A DNA stretch of 64,000 bases from Thermoproteota archaeon (GTDB lineage Archaea; Thermoproteota; Thermoprotei_A; EX4484-217-1). Shown here in pieces: positions 35,077 to 43,924 of the stretch. The notes beneath the pieces were generated by a model. It worked only from the letters and a program-made list of their open reading frames with translations, was not told the DNA's origin and ran no database searches. Where the stretch lies: positions 37,183 to 101,182 of the forward strand of contig JAPDJU010000006.1 of NCBI GenBank assembly GCA_029258915.1, read 5' to 3'. The position numbers were made by a program, and so were the translations under genes. The stretch's first letter is position 1, and each line of letters begins with the position of its first letter.

Positions 35077-36396
35077 ATGCCTAAATACAGTATACCTAAA
35101 GGATTTAGAGACTTCCCGCCGGAAATAATGATTTTAAGAAAGAAAGTCTTAGGTATCGTTGAAGAAACATTTAAGAAACACGGGTATGACCCTATAGAAA
35201 CACCTGCTCTAGAGTACTGGGAAACTTTAAAGGGAAAGTATGGTGAAGAAGCAGAGAACAAGCTTCTTTATCGGTTTAAAGATCCGTGGAGTAATAGATG
35301 GTATGCCTTAAGATACGACCTTACAGTTCCTCTGGCTAGATTTCTTTCACACCATGCAATCCCGTTACCTTTTAGAAGATACCATATTTCAAGAGTTTGG
35401 AGACATGAAAACCCTCAGAGAGGAAGATATAGAGAATTTTGGCAATGCGATGTAGATATTGTTGGTTCACCTTATCCTGAAGCAGATGCTGAAATAGTCA
35501 ATGTATTATCTGAAGCTATTGAAAACATAGGGTTAAAGAATTTTAAAATAAAACTTAACGATAGAAGAATACTGGCAGGAATTTTTGAAGAAACGCTATC
35601 TTTAAGAAACGCTATCTTAGCTTACCGTGTAATCGATAAACTTGATAGAATAGGCTTCGAAGGGGTGCGTAAGGAATTAAGTAAAACAGGTTATTCCAAC
35701 AAAGTAGTTGAAAAAATAATTGAAACAATATCTATAAGCGGTTCCCCAGAAAAAGTTCTAGATGAAATAGAGGAGATGTATGGTAAAAACGAAAGAGTTA
35801 ATGAAGGCATAGTACATCTGAAGGAAATGCTAGATTTCTTAAAATATAAAGACAAAACATCTATTGAGCTATCTTTAGTTAGAGGCTTAGATTATTATAC
35901 AGGACCTATATTTGAGTATGTTGTTGAGAAACCTAAGATAGGTAGTATAGCTGGCGGAGGAAGATATGATAATCTCATCGAAATATACACAGGAAAACAC
36001 ATACCTTCAACAGGCGGGTCAATAGGTGTTGAAAGAGTTATTGATGCAGGATTAGAACTTGGAATATTTAAGCTCTTAGAAAAAACTTACGCTAAAGTTT
36101 ATGTTTTATCTTTAAAACATGATAAGAAGACGTATCTTTACGCATTATCTGTTGCTAGCATGTTAAGGGAAAATGGCATACCCACACACGTAGATGTCAT
36201 GAGGAGAAGCGAGCAAGCACAGCGAAGATATGCTCTTAAGAAAGGAATAAACATAATAGTTTACGTAGGTCCAAAGGAAGTTTCCGAGAATAAAGTAACA
36301 ATCTATGATAGAATGAGAAACTTACGTAAAGTTGTTGCCTTAGAATATATGATTGACACTATTAAAGAATTTCTCAAAAATAAAGATATAACATAA
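35077..36396 (+). CDS. hisS: Histidyl-tRNA synthetase
   Basis: This 439-residue class II synthetase charges tRNA-His. Visible are the N-terminal PKGFRDFPPEIM, motif 2 (FRRYHISRVWRHENPQRGR), the histidine-specific loops LVRGLDYYTGPIFEY and AGGGRYDNLI, and motif 3 GGSIGVERVI. The C-terminal anticodon-binding domain (KVYVLSLKHDKKTY, GIPTHVDVMRRSEQAQ) is complete. Confidence 0.96.
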   Translation: MPKYSIPKGFRDFPPEIMILRKKVLGIVEETFKKHGYDPIETPALEYWETLKGKYGEEAENKLLYRFKDPWSNRWYALRYDLTVPLARFLSHHAIPLPFRRYHISRVWRHENPQRGRYREFWQCDVDIVGSPYPEADAEIVNVLSEAIENIGLKNFKIKLNDRRILAGIFEETLSLRNAILAYRVIDKLDRIGFEGVRKELSKTGYSNKVVEKIIETISISGSPEKVLDEIEEMYGKNERVNEGIVHLKEMLDFLKYKDKTSIELSLVRGLDYYTGPIFEYVVEKPKIGSIAGGGRYDNLIEIYTGKHIPSTGGSIGVERVIDAGLELGIFKLLEKTYAKVYVLSLKHDKKTYLYALSVASMLRENGIPTHVDVMRRSEQAQRRYALKKGINIIVYVGPKEVSENKVTIYDRMRNLRKVVALEYMIDTIKEFLKNKDIT

Positions 36397-36480
36397 CATA
36401 TTATTTCATTATCAATAAAGTATAAGACAAGTGTCGCTTAATATTCTCATCTTAATCTATTGAAGACGATAAAAGGAGAA

Positions 36481-36522
36481 CTTTTTAAAGATTATTTCCA
36501 TTGAATATGTAGGTGAACATAT
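36481..36522 (+). promoter_or_regulatory. Promoter and Shine-Dalgarno site of the Mrp operon
   Basis: A TATA-like element CTTTTTAAAG (36481-36490) lies about 26 bases upstream of AGGTGA (36511-36516), which precedes the TTG start at 36523 by 6 bases. The leader must be very short, as is usual in this window. Confidence 0.45.
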
Positions 36523-36810
36523 TTGTCTTTTCTTAAAAGTATTGTAGCTACTACAGTTGAGATAGTCACGGTAATCTATCTTATAACAGCCATAATTTAC
36601 TTGTTTCGTATAGTCAGGGGTCCGACAATATTTGATAGGATTCTTGCTGTTGATGCTTTAAATTATAATCTTACAGTATTTATGGCCCTCTTAGCATTAT
36701 ATTTGGAAATTCCTATGATAGCCTTAGGTATGATCGTTGTTTCACTTTGGCTCTATGCGCTTGATATTTACGTCTCTAAATATATTGAGTTTAAAGAAAT
36801 TGGTGAATGA
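36523..36810 (+). CDS. mrpF: Mrp-type Na+/H+ antiporter subunit F
   Basis: This 95-residue protein has three membrane helices and the MrpF/MnhF signature (RIVRGPTIFDRILAVDALNYN). Mrp antiporters exchange Na+ for H+ and share ancestry with complex I; the same subunits also occur in membrane-bound hydrogenases. It begins a nine-gene operon in which nearly every gene overlaps the next. The start is TTG 36523 after AGGTGA. Confidence 0.92.
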   Translation: MSFLKSIVATTVEIVTVIYLITAIIYLFRIVRGPTIFDRILAVDALNYNLTVFMALLALYLEIPMIALGMIVVSLWLYALDIYVSKYIEFKEIGE

Positions 36811-36812
36811 AC

Positions 36813-37181
36813 ATGGTAAATCTAATAATAATCCTAGGCCTTGTCATGATAACCATCGGTGCATTTTTTGAAGCTATTGGAGCACTTGGAGTTTTAAGGT
36901 TAAAGGGTTTCTTCAATAGAATACATGCAGTTACAACTTCAGCTATTGGAGGAGCCGCGTTACCGCTCCTGGGTGTAGCTTTAGTTTCTGCATTTGCCCC
37001 ATGGATGATTCCTCAAGGGTACTATTTAGCAGGTATCTGTTTAACAGCAACTATTCTAATATTACTATTAGCCCCTGCTGGAGCACATGCGCTAGCTAGA
37101 TCAGCCTATTTATGTAAGAATATTCGTAAGAAATTCATATATGATGACCTTGTTGAACACTTAAAAGAAAGAAGAAGGTGA
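36813..37181 (+). CDS. mrpG: Mrp-type antiporter subunit G
   Basis: This protein of about 122 residues has three membrane helices and the MrpG pattern (GAFFEAIGALGVLRLKGFFNRIHAVT, then PAGAHALARSAYL). ATG 36813 follows GGTGA (36802-36806) at a proper distance; ATG 36807 touches that site and is less likely. It overlaps or abuts mrpF. Confidence 0.92.
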   Translation: MVNLIIILGLVMITIGAFFEAIGALGVLRLKGFFNRIHAVTTSAIGGAALPLLGVALVSAFAPWMIPQGYYLAGICLTATILILLLAPAGAHALARSAYLCKNIRKKFIYDDLVEHLKERRR

Positions 37182-37190
37182 GATATATTA

Positions 37191-37439
37191 ATGTTTCTAC
37201 CAGCAATTATCTTACTAATATTTGCGTTTTTATCAATTGTTGTTACATATCTGGCTATAGTTGAAAGAGACATGCTCGTAGCTGCAATTTTTATGGCATT
37301 TCAAGGGGTATGTTATGCAATAATATACTACGTGCTTATGGCTCCAGATGTGACTTTAGCTTATATTCCTATATCTAGCGGGCTCACACCAATTCTTATT
37401 CTTATAGTATTAAAAAAGACAGAGAGAGTTGAAAGATGA
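37191..37439 (+). CDS. Mrp/Mbh small subunit (DUF4040, MrpB/MbhD-like)
   Basis: This 82-residue membrane protein has about three helices and the DUF4040 pattern seen in the C-terminal part of MrpA and in MbhD (MAFQGVCYAIIYYVLMAPDVTLAYIPISSGLTP, altered from the usual ...APDVAxTEAxV). In this operon the large MrpA is absent and its C-terminal pieces appear as separate genes. The stop overlaps the next start. Confidence 0.82.
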   Translation: MFLPAIILLIFAFLSIVVTYLAIVERDMLVAAIFMAFQGVCYAIIYYVLMAPDVTLAYIPISSGLTPILILIVLKKTERVER

Positions 37440-38251
37440 AAAAGAAAGATATAGTAATAGCTGTATCTTTAGCCATAATGGTTATAGCCATAAGTTCCGC
37501 ATTATATGCAGGAGGAATTATTATAATAACACCTCCTTATAAGGTGCGAGACTTAGCTAAAAACTTTTTAAGATACTCATATAATCCATGGAATGGAAAG
37601 CTAACCTCGTATGCTCTTAATGTTGTCTCTGCAATAATTTGGGACTATAGAGGGTTAGATACTGTTCTTGAGACTGCTGTACTGTACTCAGCAGTAATAG
37701 GCATCACCGTGTTATTTAGAGGAATAGTTGAAATTAGAGGGCTTAAACATCGTGGTCTTTCCCTTCTAGTTAAAATGCCTTCAAGAATTGTTATTCCACT
37801 AATTATAGCTGTAGGCATTTCATTAGCTGTACACGGACATTTGACTCCAGGTGGAGGATTTCAGGCAGGAGCTGTAGCTACTGTAACACCTGCTTTAATT
37901 ATAACTATTTTTTCAATAGAGGCACTGTATGTTTTAAAGTTAAGGATTCAGAAACTCTTTCTTATGCGAACCATAGCATTTATAGGTATATTAATGATTT
38001 CTATTTCGCTTTTCTTATATTCTCTTATGTCTTTAACTAATGCTTATGTTCTTCAAAATATGATAAGAGAGCACTCTAATATATCAATGCCTCATTGGTT
38101 TATAGATGTACCGTTGGCAGGTTCTGTTTTTCTTTATAACATACTTGAATTTTTTACAGTATTTGCAGGGTTAACGTACGTCTTCATAGTTTACTCAATG
38201 AGAAGAAAGGAAGTGGAAAATATGTGGGAAGAGGTTGAAACATATGAGTGA
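37436..38251 (+). CDS. mrpB: Mrp subunit B-like fusion (MbhE + MrpB/MbhF)
   Basis: This 271-residue protein has an N-terminal part like MbhE/MrpA C-terminus (ALNVVSAIIWDYRGLDTVLETAVLYSAVIGITVL) and a C-terminal MrpB domain (SRIVIPLIIAVGISLAVHGHLTPGGGFQAGAV) with the strongly conserved HGHLTPGGGFQ loop. About seven to eight membrane helices are visible. It is thus a fusion of two subunits that are separate in Mbh hydrogenases. Confidence 0.88.
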   Translation: MKKKDIVIAVSLAIMVIAISSALYAGGIIIITPPYKVRDLAKNFLRYSYNPWNGKLTSYALNVVSAIIWDYRGLDTVLETAVLYSAVIGITVLFRGIVEIRGLKHRGLSLLVKMPSRIVIPLIIAVGISLAVHGHLTPGGGFQAGAVATVTPALIITIFSIEALYVLKLRIQKLFLMRTIAFIGILMISISLFLYSLMSLTNAYVLQNMIREHSNISMPHWFIDVPLAGSVFLYNILEFFTVFAGLTYVFIVYSMRRKEVENMWEEVETYE

Positions 38252-38660
38252 AATATTACAGGCGATATTTACAATAGTCGTTACAATATTTATCACTAAT
38301 ATGGGTATAGCCTTGTACGGAGTTTTTTCTAGACCATCACTAATAAAGAAAACTATATCATTAGTTTTATTTACGGATTCGATAAACATAATAGCAATAT
38401 CTATAGGTTTTAGAGTATTAGAGGAAGGCTATCCAAAACCTCCTATCTTACCAAAGATTCCGGAAACACCAGCTGAATTAGAATATTTTGTTCAAGTAAG
38501 TGTTGATCCTCTTCTTCAAGCTCTTGTTTTAACGGCTATAGTGATTGGATTTGCAATAAACATGTTCATAATAGGCTTGGTCAAGATATACTATAGACAT
38601 TATGGAACAACCGATATAAGAGTGTCTTTGGAGGAGGGAAAACATGAAAAAAATAATTAA
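38244..38660 (+). CDS. mrpC: Mrp-type antiporter subunit C (NuoK-like)
   Basis: This 138-residue protein has three membrane helices in the MrpC/NuoK order, with the conserved loop ending in DPLLQALVLTAIVIGFAINMFIIGL. ATG 38244 is preferred over TTG 38235, as GAGG lies 10 bases before it. It overlaps mrpB by 8 bases. An extended cytoplasmic loop (EEGYPKPPILPKIPETPAELEYF) lies between helices 2 and 3. Confidence 0.9.
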   Translation: MSEILQAIFTIVVTIFITNMGIALYGVFSRPSLIKKTISLVLFTDSINIIAISIGFRVLEEGYPKPPILPKIPETPAELEYFVQVSVDPLLQALVLTAIVIGFAINMFIIGLVKIYYRHYGTTDIRVSLEEGKHEKNN

Positions 38661-39147
38661 TAAATTAACATTATTCACCTTGATACTTTTTCTCTATATC
38701 CTTTTTACAGGCCGTATTAATACATTAACCATCGTAACGGGAACACTTGCATCCTTTATCTTAGTTGCAATATTTGAGAAAATAATTTTCAAAGGAAGAC
38801 TTAAGGTTAGGGACATCATTAAGCTAAGTTATATTTTTCTTTACATTTACTATTTTATAAAAGCTGAAATAGTATCGCATATCAAAATAGCTAAACTCAT
38901 TCTAAGTAAGAATCCTAGGATATATCCTGCTATAGTGAGAGTGCCATTTGAATTAGAAGATACGTACGGTATAGCTCTTTTAGCGTCATCTATAACAAAC
39001 ACTCCTGGTACTCTAACTTTACATGCGGATAGAAATCGTAAAGTACTTTACGTACATTGGCTTACTGCCTATACTCGCGATCCTAATGAGGCTAAAAAGT
39101 ATATTGTAGGTAGATTGGAAAAACCCATAAGAAACATCTTTGGATGA
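38644..39147 (+). CDS. mrpE: Mrp-type antiporter subunit E
   Basis: This 167-residue protein has two N-terminal membrane helices and a cytoplasmic C-terminal domain with the MrpE pattern (IYPAIVRVPFELEDTYGIALLASSITNTPGTLTLHAD). It overlaps mrpC by 17 bases and ends in ATGA with mrpD1, so translation is coupled on both sides. Confidence 0.9.
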   Translation: MKKIINKLTLFTLILFLYILFTGRINTLTIVTGTLASFILVAIFEKIIFKGRLKVRDIIKLSYIFLYIYYFIKAEIVSHIKIAKLILSKNPRIYPAIVRVPFELEDTYGIALLASSITNTPGTLTLHADRNRKVLYVHWLTAYTRDPNEAKKYIVGRLEKPIRNIFG

Positions 39148-40697
39148 AGAACATGATAATAATAGGTTTACTACCAATATATTTGCTAATTTCAGCTACT
39201 TTAATCGTTTTGCTTAAGCTTATTCTTAAAAAGGAAGTTATTGTTGATTTAATTGCTATAATACTTGGTTTTATATCATTAGTAGCTACGTTCTATACTA
39301 TGTTTCTAACTATGAAGCATGGGATTATAATATATAGATTTGGAGGGTTTCCACCACCACTTGGAATAGTTTATGTAGTAGATAAAGTAAGTGCTGTTTT
39401 AAGCATGCTAGTTTCATTTTCCTTAATTATAGCAATAGTATATAGCATATGGATCCTTTTACCTAAATGGCGTTATTTATTTTACTCCTTAGCTTTCTTA
39501 CTTATAGCTGGAGTTATAGGCTGCTTATACACAGGTGACATATTTAATTTCTTTGTATCGCTAGAACTGTTAGCCATATCTTCATATGCTTTAACAGCTT
39601 TTTATAGAGGAAGTTCTAAGGCAATTAGAGCAGCAGTAATATATGCTATTACTGGATCCATCGCTACATCTCTTTACTTACTCGCTTCATTCCTAATATA
39701 TGCCTCGTATGGAACATTAAATATGGCTGATGTAGCCCTTAAGGCGAGGGATCCCGGGTACATTGTTGCATTCTCAGGGAAAGTTTATGGTGATGTAGCG
39801 TTACCTACAATTATAGCTATGATACTGATACTATGGACCATGCTGTTTAAGTCAGGAATAATACCGAATCACTTTTGGTTATTAGATGTTTATTCAGAAT
39901 CACCTACACCAGCCGTAGCGTTATTTACTTCGACAGCTGATATGATAGGAGTATACGGGATTTCTAGATTCTTTCTTACAGTTTTTGGAGAGGGAATATT
40001 AATTGAATACTTTAGATCTCTTCTATTTAACGTCGCTTTACTAATAGCATCTGTTTCAGCGCTCGCTTCAGCCTTGCTCGTTGTTACGCAAACTAACATA
40101 AGAAGACTTATTGCTTACAGTACGATTTCTCAGCTTAGCCTAGCTTTCATGGGAGCTTTAACTGGAGTTCCGGAAGGTATTTCGGGAGCTATGCTTCACT
40201 TAATAACAAATGGTCTTGGCGATATGCTCATGCTCTACTCGGCCGGAATAGCTATCATCAGTTGCGGTAAAGATCTATCATGCTTAAGCACATTAAGGTC
40301 TAATATTATAGCTTATACAGCATTCGTCATAGGATCTCTTAATCTCTTTGGAATATTCCCGCTCCTACCAGGATTCTGGAGCAAAGCTTTACTTACACTA
40401 GGCTTTTTAAAAGCTGGATTATTTTGGGGTATCATAGTGGTATTAGTATCGTCAGGGCTTTGTGCCGCTGGTTACTTTAAAGCTATAGGTGCAATTTTTA
40501 AACTTAAAAGAAATCCATTTATTACCATAAGCACCACTATTCCGGCAATAGTTCTAGCTACATTAATGTTCTTTGCCCTAACTTTAGGCATACTTATGAC
40601 ATTAAATGGCTATTTCAGAGAGTTTGTTATTCAATGGGGATATGATATGATAGATTACAAGAGATATATAGTTATAACACTTAACCTAACTATATAA
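39144..40697 (+). CDS. mrpD: Mrp-type antiporter subunit D (proton channel), copy 1
   Basis: This 517-residue protein has about 14 membrane helices of the NuoL/M/N antiporter type. The key Glu (NFFVSLELLAISSYALTAF) and Lys (LWTMLFKSGIIPNHFWLLDVYSESPTPAVALF) of the proton path are present, as is the second channel region (LIAYSTISQLSLAF). It is one of two such channel subunits here. Confidence 0.93.
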   Translation: MKNMIIIGLLPIYLLISATLIVLLKLILKKEVIVDLIAIILGFISLVATFYTMFLTMKHGIIIYRFGGFPPPLGIVYVVDKVSAVLSMLVSFSLIIAIVYSIWILLPKWRYLFYSLAFLLIAGVIGCLYTGDIFNFFVSLELLAISSYALTAFYRGSSKAIRAAVIYAITGSIATSLYLLASFLIYASYGTLNMADVALKARDPGYIVAFSGKVYGDVALPTIIAMILILWTMLFKSGIIPNHFWLLDVYSESPTPAVALFTSTADMIGVYGISRFFLTVFGEGILIEYFRSLLFNVALLIASVSALASALLVVTQTNIRRLIAYSTISQLSLAFMGALTGVPEGISGAMLHLITNGLGDMLMLYSAGIAIISCGKDLSCLSTLRSNIIAYTAFVIGSLNLFGIFPLLPGFWSKALLTLGFLKAGLFWGIIVVLVSSGLCAAGYFKAIGAIFKLKRNPFITISTTIPAIVLATLMFFALTLGILMTLNGYFREFVIQWGYDMIDYKRYIVITLNLTI

Positions 40698-40729
40698 CGC
40701 GAAGAATTTTAGTAAATTAGTATTTAATA

Positions 40730-42220
40730 ATGGTGTGGGGCATAGTGATGCCAATTGAGGAAAGACTAATAATCATGGCGATTTCGGGTTTACTTGTTTT
40801 AGCAGGCAATTTTCCCCCCATTAGAGAAAGCAAGTTAAGCGTTACTTTAAGATCCATAGGCTACATTGTTCTTCTCTTAAATATACCACATGTAGACATA
40901 GTGAGTTCAATTCTCATCCTTGGAGGAGTATCAATTTCAGTAAGCTTAACAGGTTTTTCGCTTCATTATTCAAAAATTAAATATGAAACAACAAGTTTAG
41001 TTGTGCTTATCGATATTTTTGCTCTTGCAATATTATTTACCTTCTCCTCTAAATTTTTAATAGAACTAATTACGTTTTGGTTGTTAACAGAGCTGTTAGG
41101 TTTCTTCTTAATAGCATACGACTCTATCATTGGTGTAAGAAGAGAGGCCATGAATTCTGCTTTAAAGTATCTCCTATTTTCTATGATACCGACAGACGTA
41201 GCTCTCTTCATTTTACTCGCATTAACAGGCTTCAATAAAGCAGCACGCATACCTATACATGACTTGTTTGTAAATGTAGACTCGCCTATATTGACAGCAT
41301 TAGTCATAATAGGTTTCTTTTCCAAAGCAGCTATTTTTCCGCTTCATTTCTGGCTGCCTGATGCTCACTCCATAGCTCCTGCTCCTGCTTCATCATTGCT
41401 TTCAGGCTTAATGGTTAAGATGGGTATTTATGGGCTTTACTTAGTGACTAAGTTTAATATAAATAAGGAAGCAGCATTTCTAACACTGTTCATACCAGCC
41501 TCAATTACAGCGATATATGGTGGCTTACAGGCCTCCATACAACATGACATTAAAAGAATTTTAGCCTATAGTACTACATCGCATATGGCGGTCATGGTTT
41601 TACTCTTATTCTTATATATGCTTCTTGGAGATAAAATATTTGTTTACACGCTTATGATATATGCACTCGCTCATATAATATATAAGGCCGGTTTATTTGC
41701 TGATTCAGGGTTGGTAGAGGTTTTAACGCATGAAAGAGTAGTGGGGAGGCTTGGATACGTAAGCAGAATTGTTCCCCTAGAAACCCTTGCTGTAATCCTT
41801 TTAACTTTATCAATGTTAGGCATGCCTCCGACAGTAGGTTTCCTTGCAAAACTCCTATTGTTTACATCAATTTCACACTATTTAACCTATTCGTGGATTT
41901 ACTTAGCTATATTGCTGATAATTTCTATCGAGATTTCTCTTACAGTTCTCTATAGTGTAAGGTATCTAAAAGTTCATATAACTAGTAAGGACATTATAAA
42001 TCTTAAGAAACTTAATCTTAAAGCACTTACAATGAAATATTACGTTGCATTAATGGCATTAATCTCAATAATAATAACCTTCACGCTCTCAATATTTGAA
42101 ACACTATATGTTGAAGAAATTAAGCTACTTGGAGAGATAATACCAGTGCTGTATGTTTCATTAGCTATGCTTTTGTTTATCTCGCTACCATTATATGAAC
42201 TATTTAGAGTGGAAAAATGA
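40730..42220 (+). CDS. Mrp/NuoN-type antiporter subunit D, copy 2
   Basis: This 496-residue protein is a second NuoL/M/N-type channel with the Glu (FWLLTELLGFFLIAYDS) and Lys (FFSKAAIFPLHFWLPDAHSIAPAPASSLL) and a further Lys/His region (ILAYSTTSHMAVMVLL). It is only distantly like copy 1, so it is not a recent duplicate. Two channels suggest two ion paths. The start may be ATG 40730 or ATG 40748; its stop overlaps the next ATG. Confidence 0.9.
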   Translation: MVWGIVMPIEERLIIMAISGLLVLAGNFPPIRESKLSVTLRSIGYIVLLLNIPHVDIVSSILILGGVSISVSLTGFSLHYSKIKYETTSLVVLIDIFALAILFTFSSKFLIELITFWLLTELLGFFLIAYDSIIGVRREAMNSALKYLLFSMIPTDVALFILLALTGFNKAARIPIHDLFVNVDSPILTALVIIGFFSKAAIFPLHFWLPDAHSIAPAPASSLLSGLMVKMGIYGLYLVTKFNINKEAAFLTLFIPASITAIYGGLQASIQHDIKRILAYSTTSHMAVMVLLLFLYMLLGDKIFVYTLMIYALAHIIYKAGLFADSGLVEVLTHERVVGRLGYVSRIVPLETLAVILLTLSMLGMPPTVGFLAKLLLFTSISHYLTYSWIYLAILLIISIEISLTVLYSVRYLKVHITSKDIINLKKLNLKALTMKYYVALMALISIIITFTLSIFETLYVEEIKLLGEIIPVLYVSLAMLLFISLPLYELFRVEK

Positions 42221-43227
42221 TATTTGATAATGAAGGCGTTGAGAGAGAGATAATACCTTACATATTTGGTAGATTACTATCTCTTATATCGTTTCTAAGT
42301 CTAATGATTATAAGTTATGCATTACTTTCTAAATCTACTTTATATATGGAGGTCTCGATAAAACTAAAACTTCTTTTAATATCAATGATTGTGCTCAGCT
42401 ATGTTATGTATAAGGATAGGTTAAGAATCCTTTATGGTGCTTTTATTCTCCCTATAGTAACATTACTATATTACTTATTATTAACAAGCAGTAACTTTGC
42501 CTTAAACGTAATGGTTTCCTTTAATATCTTTCTTCTTACATGTGGACTATATTGTAGTTCAAAGCATTTAATGATTCCATTAGGTTATTGTTCCTCAATA
42601 TTTTTACCTCGGTTTGTATTCCAATACAATCTACTTTCACTACTCTTACTAACTATAAGATTAGATATTATTGAGCGAATATTTTTAGCGATAGGTACTG
42701 CTTTGCTTCTTTATAAGCTCTCTTCCTATCTAAAAGGTCCAATATTCAATTTATGGATACTTTGTTTTCAAAAACTTATGAGAGAAAGTAACATGATTAA
42801 GAACTCGCTGAGTAAATTAAATTATTTGCTTAAAAAAGACATTGGACAATACTTGTATAAAAAAGAAATAGTAATTATACATAAAATCCCTCTAAAAATA
42901 TCTTATAAGGTTGTTGTTAGAAAGATAATTATAGCATATGAGCATTGTCAGTTAAGGATATTTACGTCATTGATGAGTGTTCTTAATGTATTAGCTAACA
43001 TTAATATAGAAGTTCATATACCAGCTATTGTTAGAACAACTAAAAACCTTGTTAAGCAGATACTACACATTGAAAGAAAAACTCTAAATATCTTAAAAAA
43101 TATTTCAAAATATCTTGAACATGTACAGAAATCTGTAGAACATTCTTTGACGCTTTCATCATTTCTAATAGGATTAATAATATTAACAATAGTTCTAATA
43201 TACCTAGTTTTAATGTATCTAACGTAA
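42217..43227 (+). CDS. Unrecognised membrane protein at the end of the Mrp operon
   Basis: I do not recognise this 336-residue protein. It has an N-terminal block of about six hydrophobic helices (roughly 14-175), a basic, helical cytoplasmic region (about 180-305; rich in Lys, Leu and Ile, with coiled-coil-like heptads such as LSKLNYLLKKDIGQYLYKK) and a single C-terminal membrane helix (about 312-335). Its ATG overlaps the stop of the second MrpD (ATGA), so it is coupled to the antiporter. It is a candidate new subunit or assembly factor. Its base composition is even more AT-rich than its neighbours'. Confidence 0.65.
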   Translation: MIFDNEGVEREIIPYIFGRLLSLISFLSLMIISYALLSKSTLYMEVSIKLKLLLISMIVLSYVMYKDRLRILYGAFILPIVTLLYYLLLTSSNFALNVMVSFNIFLLTCGLYCSSKHLMIPLGYCSSIFLPRFVFQYNLLSLLLLTIRLDIIERIFLAIGTALLLYKLSSYLKGPIFNLWILCFQKLMRESNMIKNSLSKLNYLLKKDIGQYLYKKEIVIIHKIPLKISYKVVVRKIIIAYEHCQLRIFTSLMSVLNVLANINIEVHIPAIVRTTKNLVKQILHIERKTLNILKNISKYLEHVQKSVEHSLTLSSFLIGLIILTIVLIYLVLMYLT

Positions 43228-43617
43228 GAACAATTGATTGAAAATAGCTTAACTATAGAGAGCGATCTTAGGTATTCCATTTAGATGTTTAAGAAGAACT
43301 ATTGGTGTGACATATGTTTTAGTGGTTTCGGAAGCATAGCACTTACATTGTTCGATAGGAGCATTCTATGATGAATAACATTAAGTCAAGCCGTTGAGAA
43401 CCTGGGCTTCTTAGGAAGTAAGCTTTCATGGTAAACATTGGTGTAACTCTTAGTGAAGCACTGAAGAGAAGCTTATACAAATAGCCATAGTTAATTAAAA
43501 AATGTAAGCAGCAATTACGGTACTTACTCTATATTTTTTACTTCAATAAGTTTATAAATAAGCACGCTTTCTTTCTCAATGAAGCATAAAGCCTATGGTC
43601 TCTTAGGAGGGTATTTA
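43228..43617. other. Intergenic region between the Mrp operon and ferredoxin
   Basis: This 390-base gap has no intact gene. It contains a possible coding remnant at 43285-43434 (see separate entry). A TATA-like GTTTATAAAT near 43549 and AGGAGGG (43606-43612) serve the ferredoxin gene. No tRNA is visible. Confidence 0.5.
43285..43434 (+). pseudogene. Possible decayed C-terminus of a TnpB-like protein
   Basis: One frame reads a Cys pair in YWCDIC, then FDRS, two stop codons, and AVENLGFLGSKLSW before a final stop. TnpB (OrfB) proteins of IS200/IS605 end in a CXXC zinc finger with a DRD motif, and many archaeal ones have a tail of the AVENLG... kind. No upstream catalytic motifs remain. The match is from memory and short, so this is weak. 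Confidence 0.22.
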
Positions 43618-43860
43618 ATGGTAAAGTACAAAGTTAATATAAATAAGGATGCATGTATCGGTGATGGAATCTGTATTTCCATATGCCCTGAAGTTTTCGA
43701 ATTTGATGAAGAAGGTAAAGCCAGAATAGTGGAAAAATATAGAGAAGAGGGCAAGGAATATACAGGTTTGGTAGATGCAAGCGGAGAGCTGGAGGACTGT
43801 CTTAACCAATCAGAAGCTATGTGTCCAACGCAAGCAATAAAGTTATTTAAACTAGAATAA
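43618..43860 (+). CDS. fdx: Ferredoxin with Asp cluster ligand (Pyrococcus type)
   Basis: This 80-residue single-cluster ferredoxin has C13, D16, C19, C23 followed by Pro (CIGDGICISICPEVFEFDEEGKA), and C61 and C69 in the second half. The Asp at the place of the second cysteine and the spare pair C23/C61 match Pyrococcus furiosus ferredoxin, where Asp is a cluster ligand and the pair forms a disulfide. ATG 43618 is preferred because AGGAGGG (43606-43612) precedes it; ATG 43579 lies too close to the expected transcription start. It probably carries electrons for low-potential oxidoreductases. Confidence 0.92.
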   Translation: MVKYKVNINKDACIGDGICISICPEVFEFDEEGKARIVEKYREEGKEYTGLVDASGELEDCLNQSEAMCPTQAIKLFKLE

Positions 43861-43924
43861 AGTCTTAACCAAAGATTAGCATTAAAAATAATGGAGTAAT
43901 TTTTCTATATTTTATGTTTTACTC

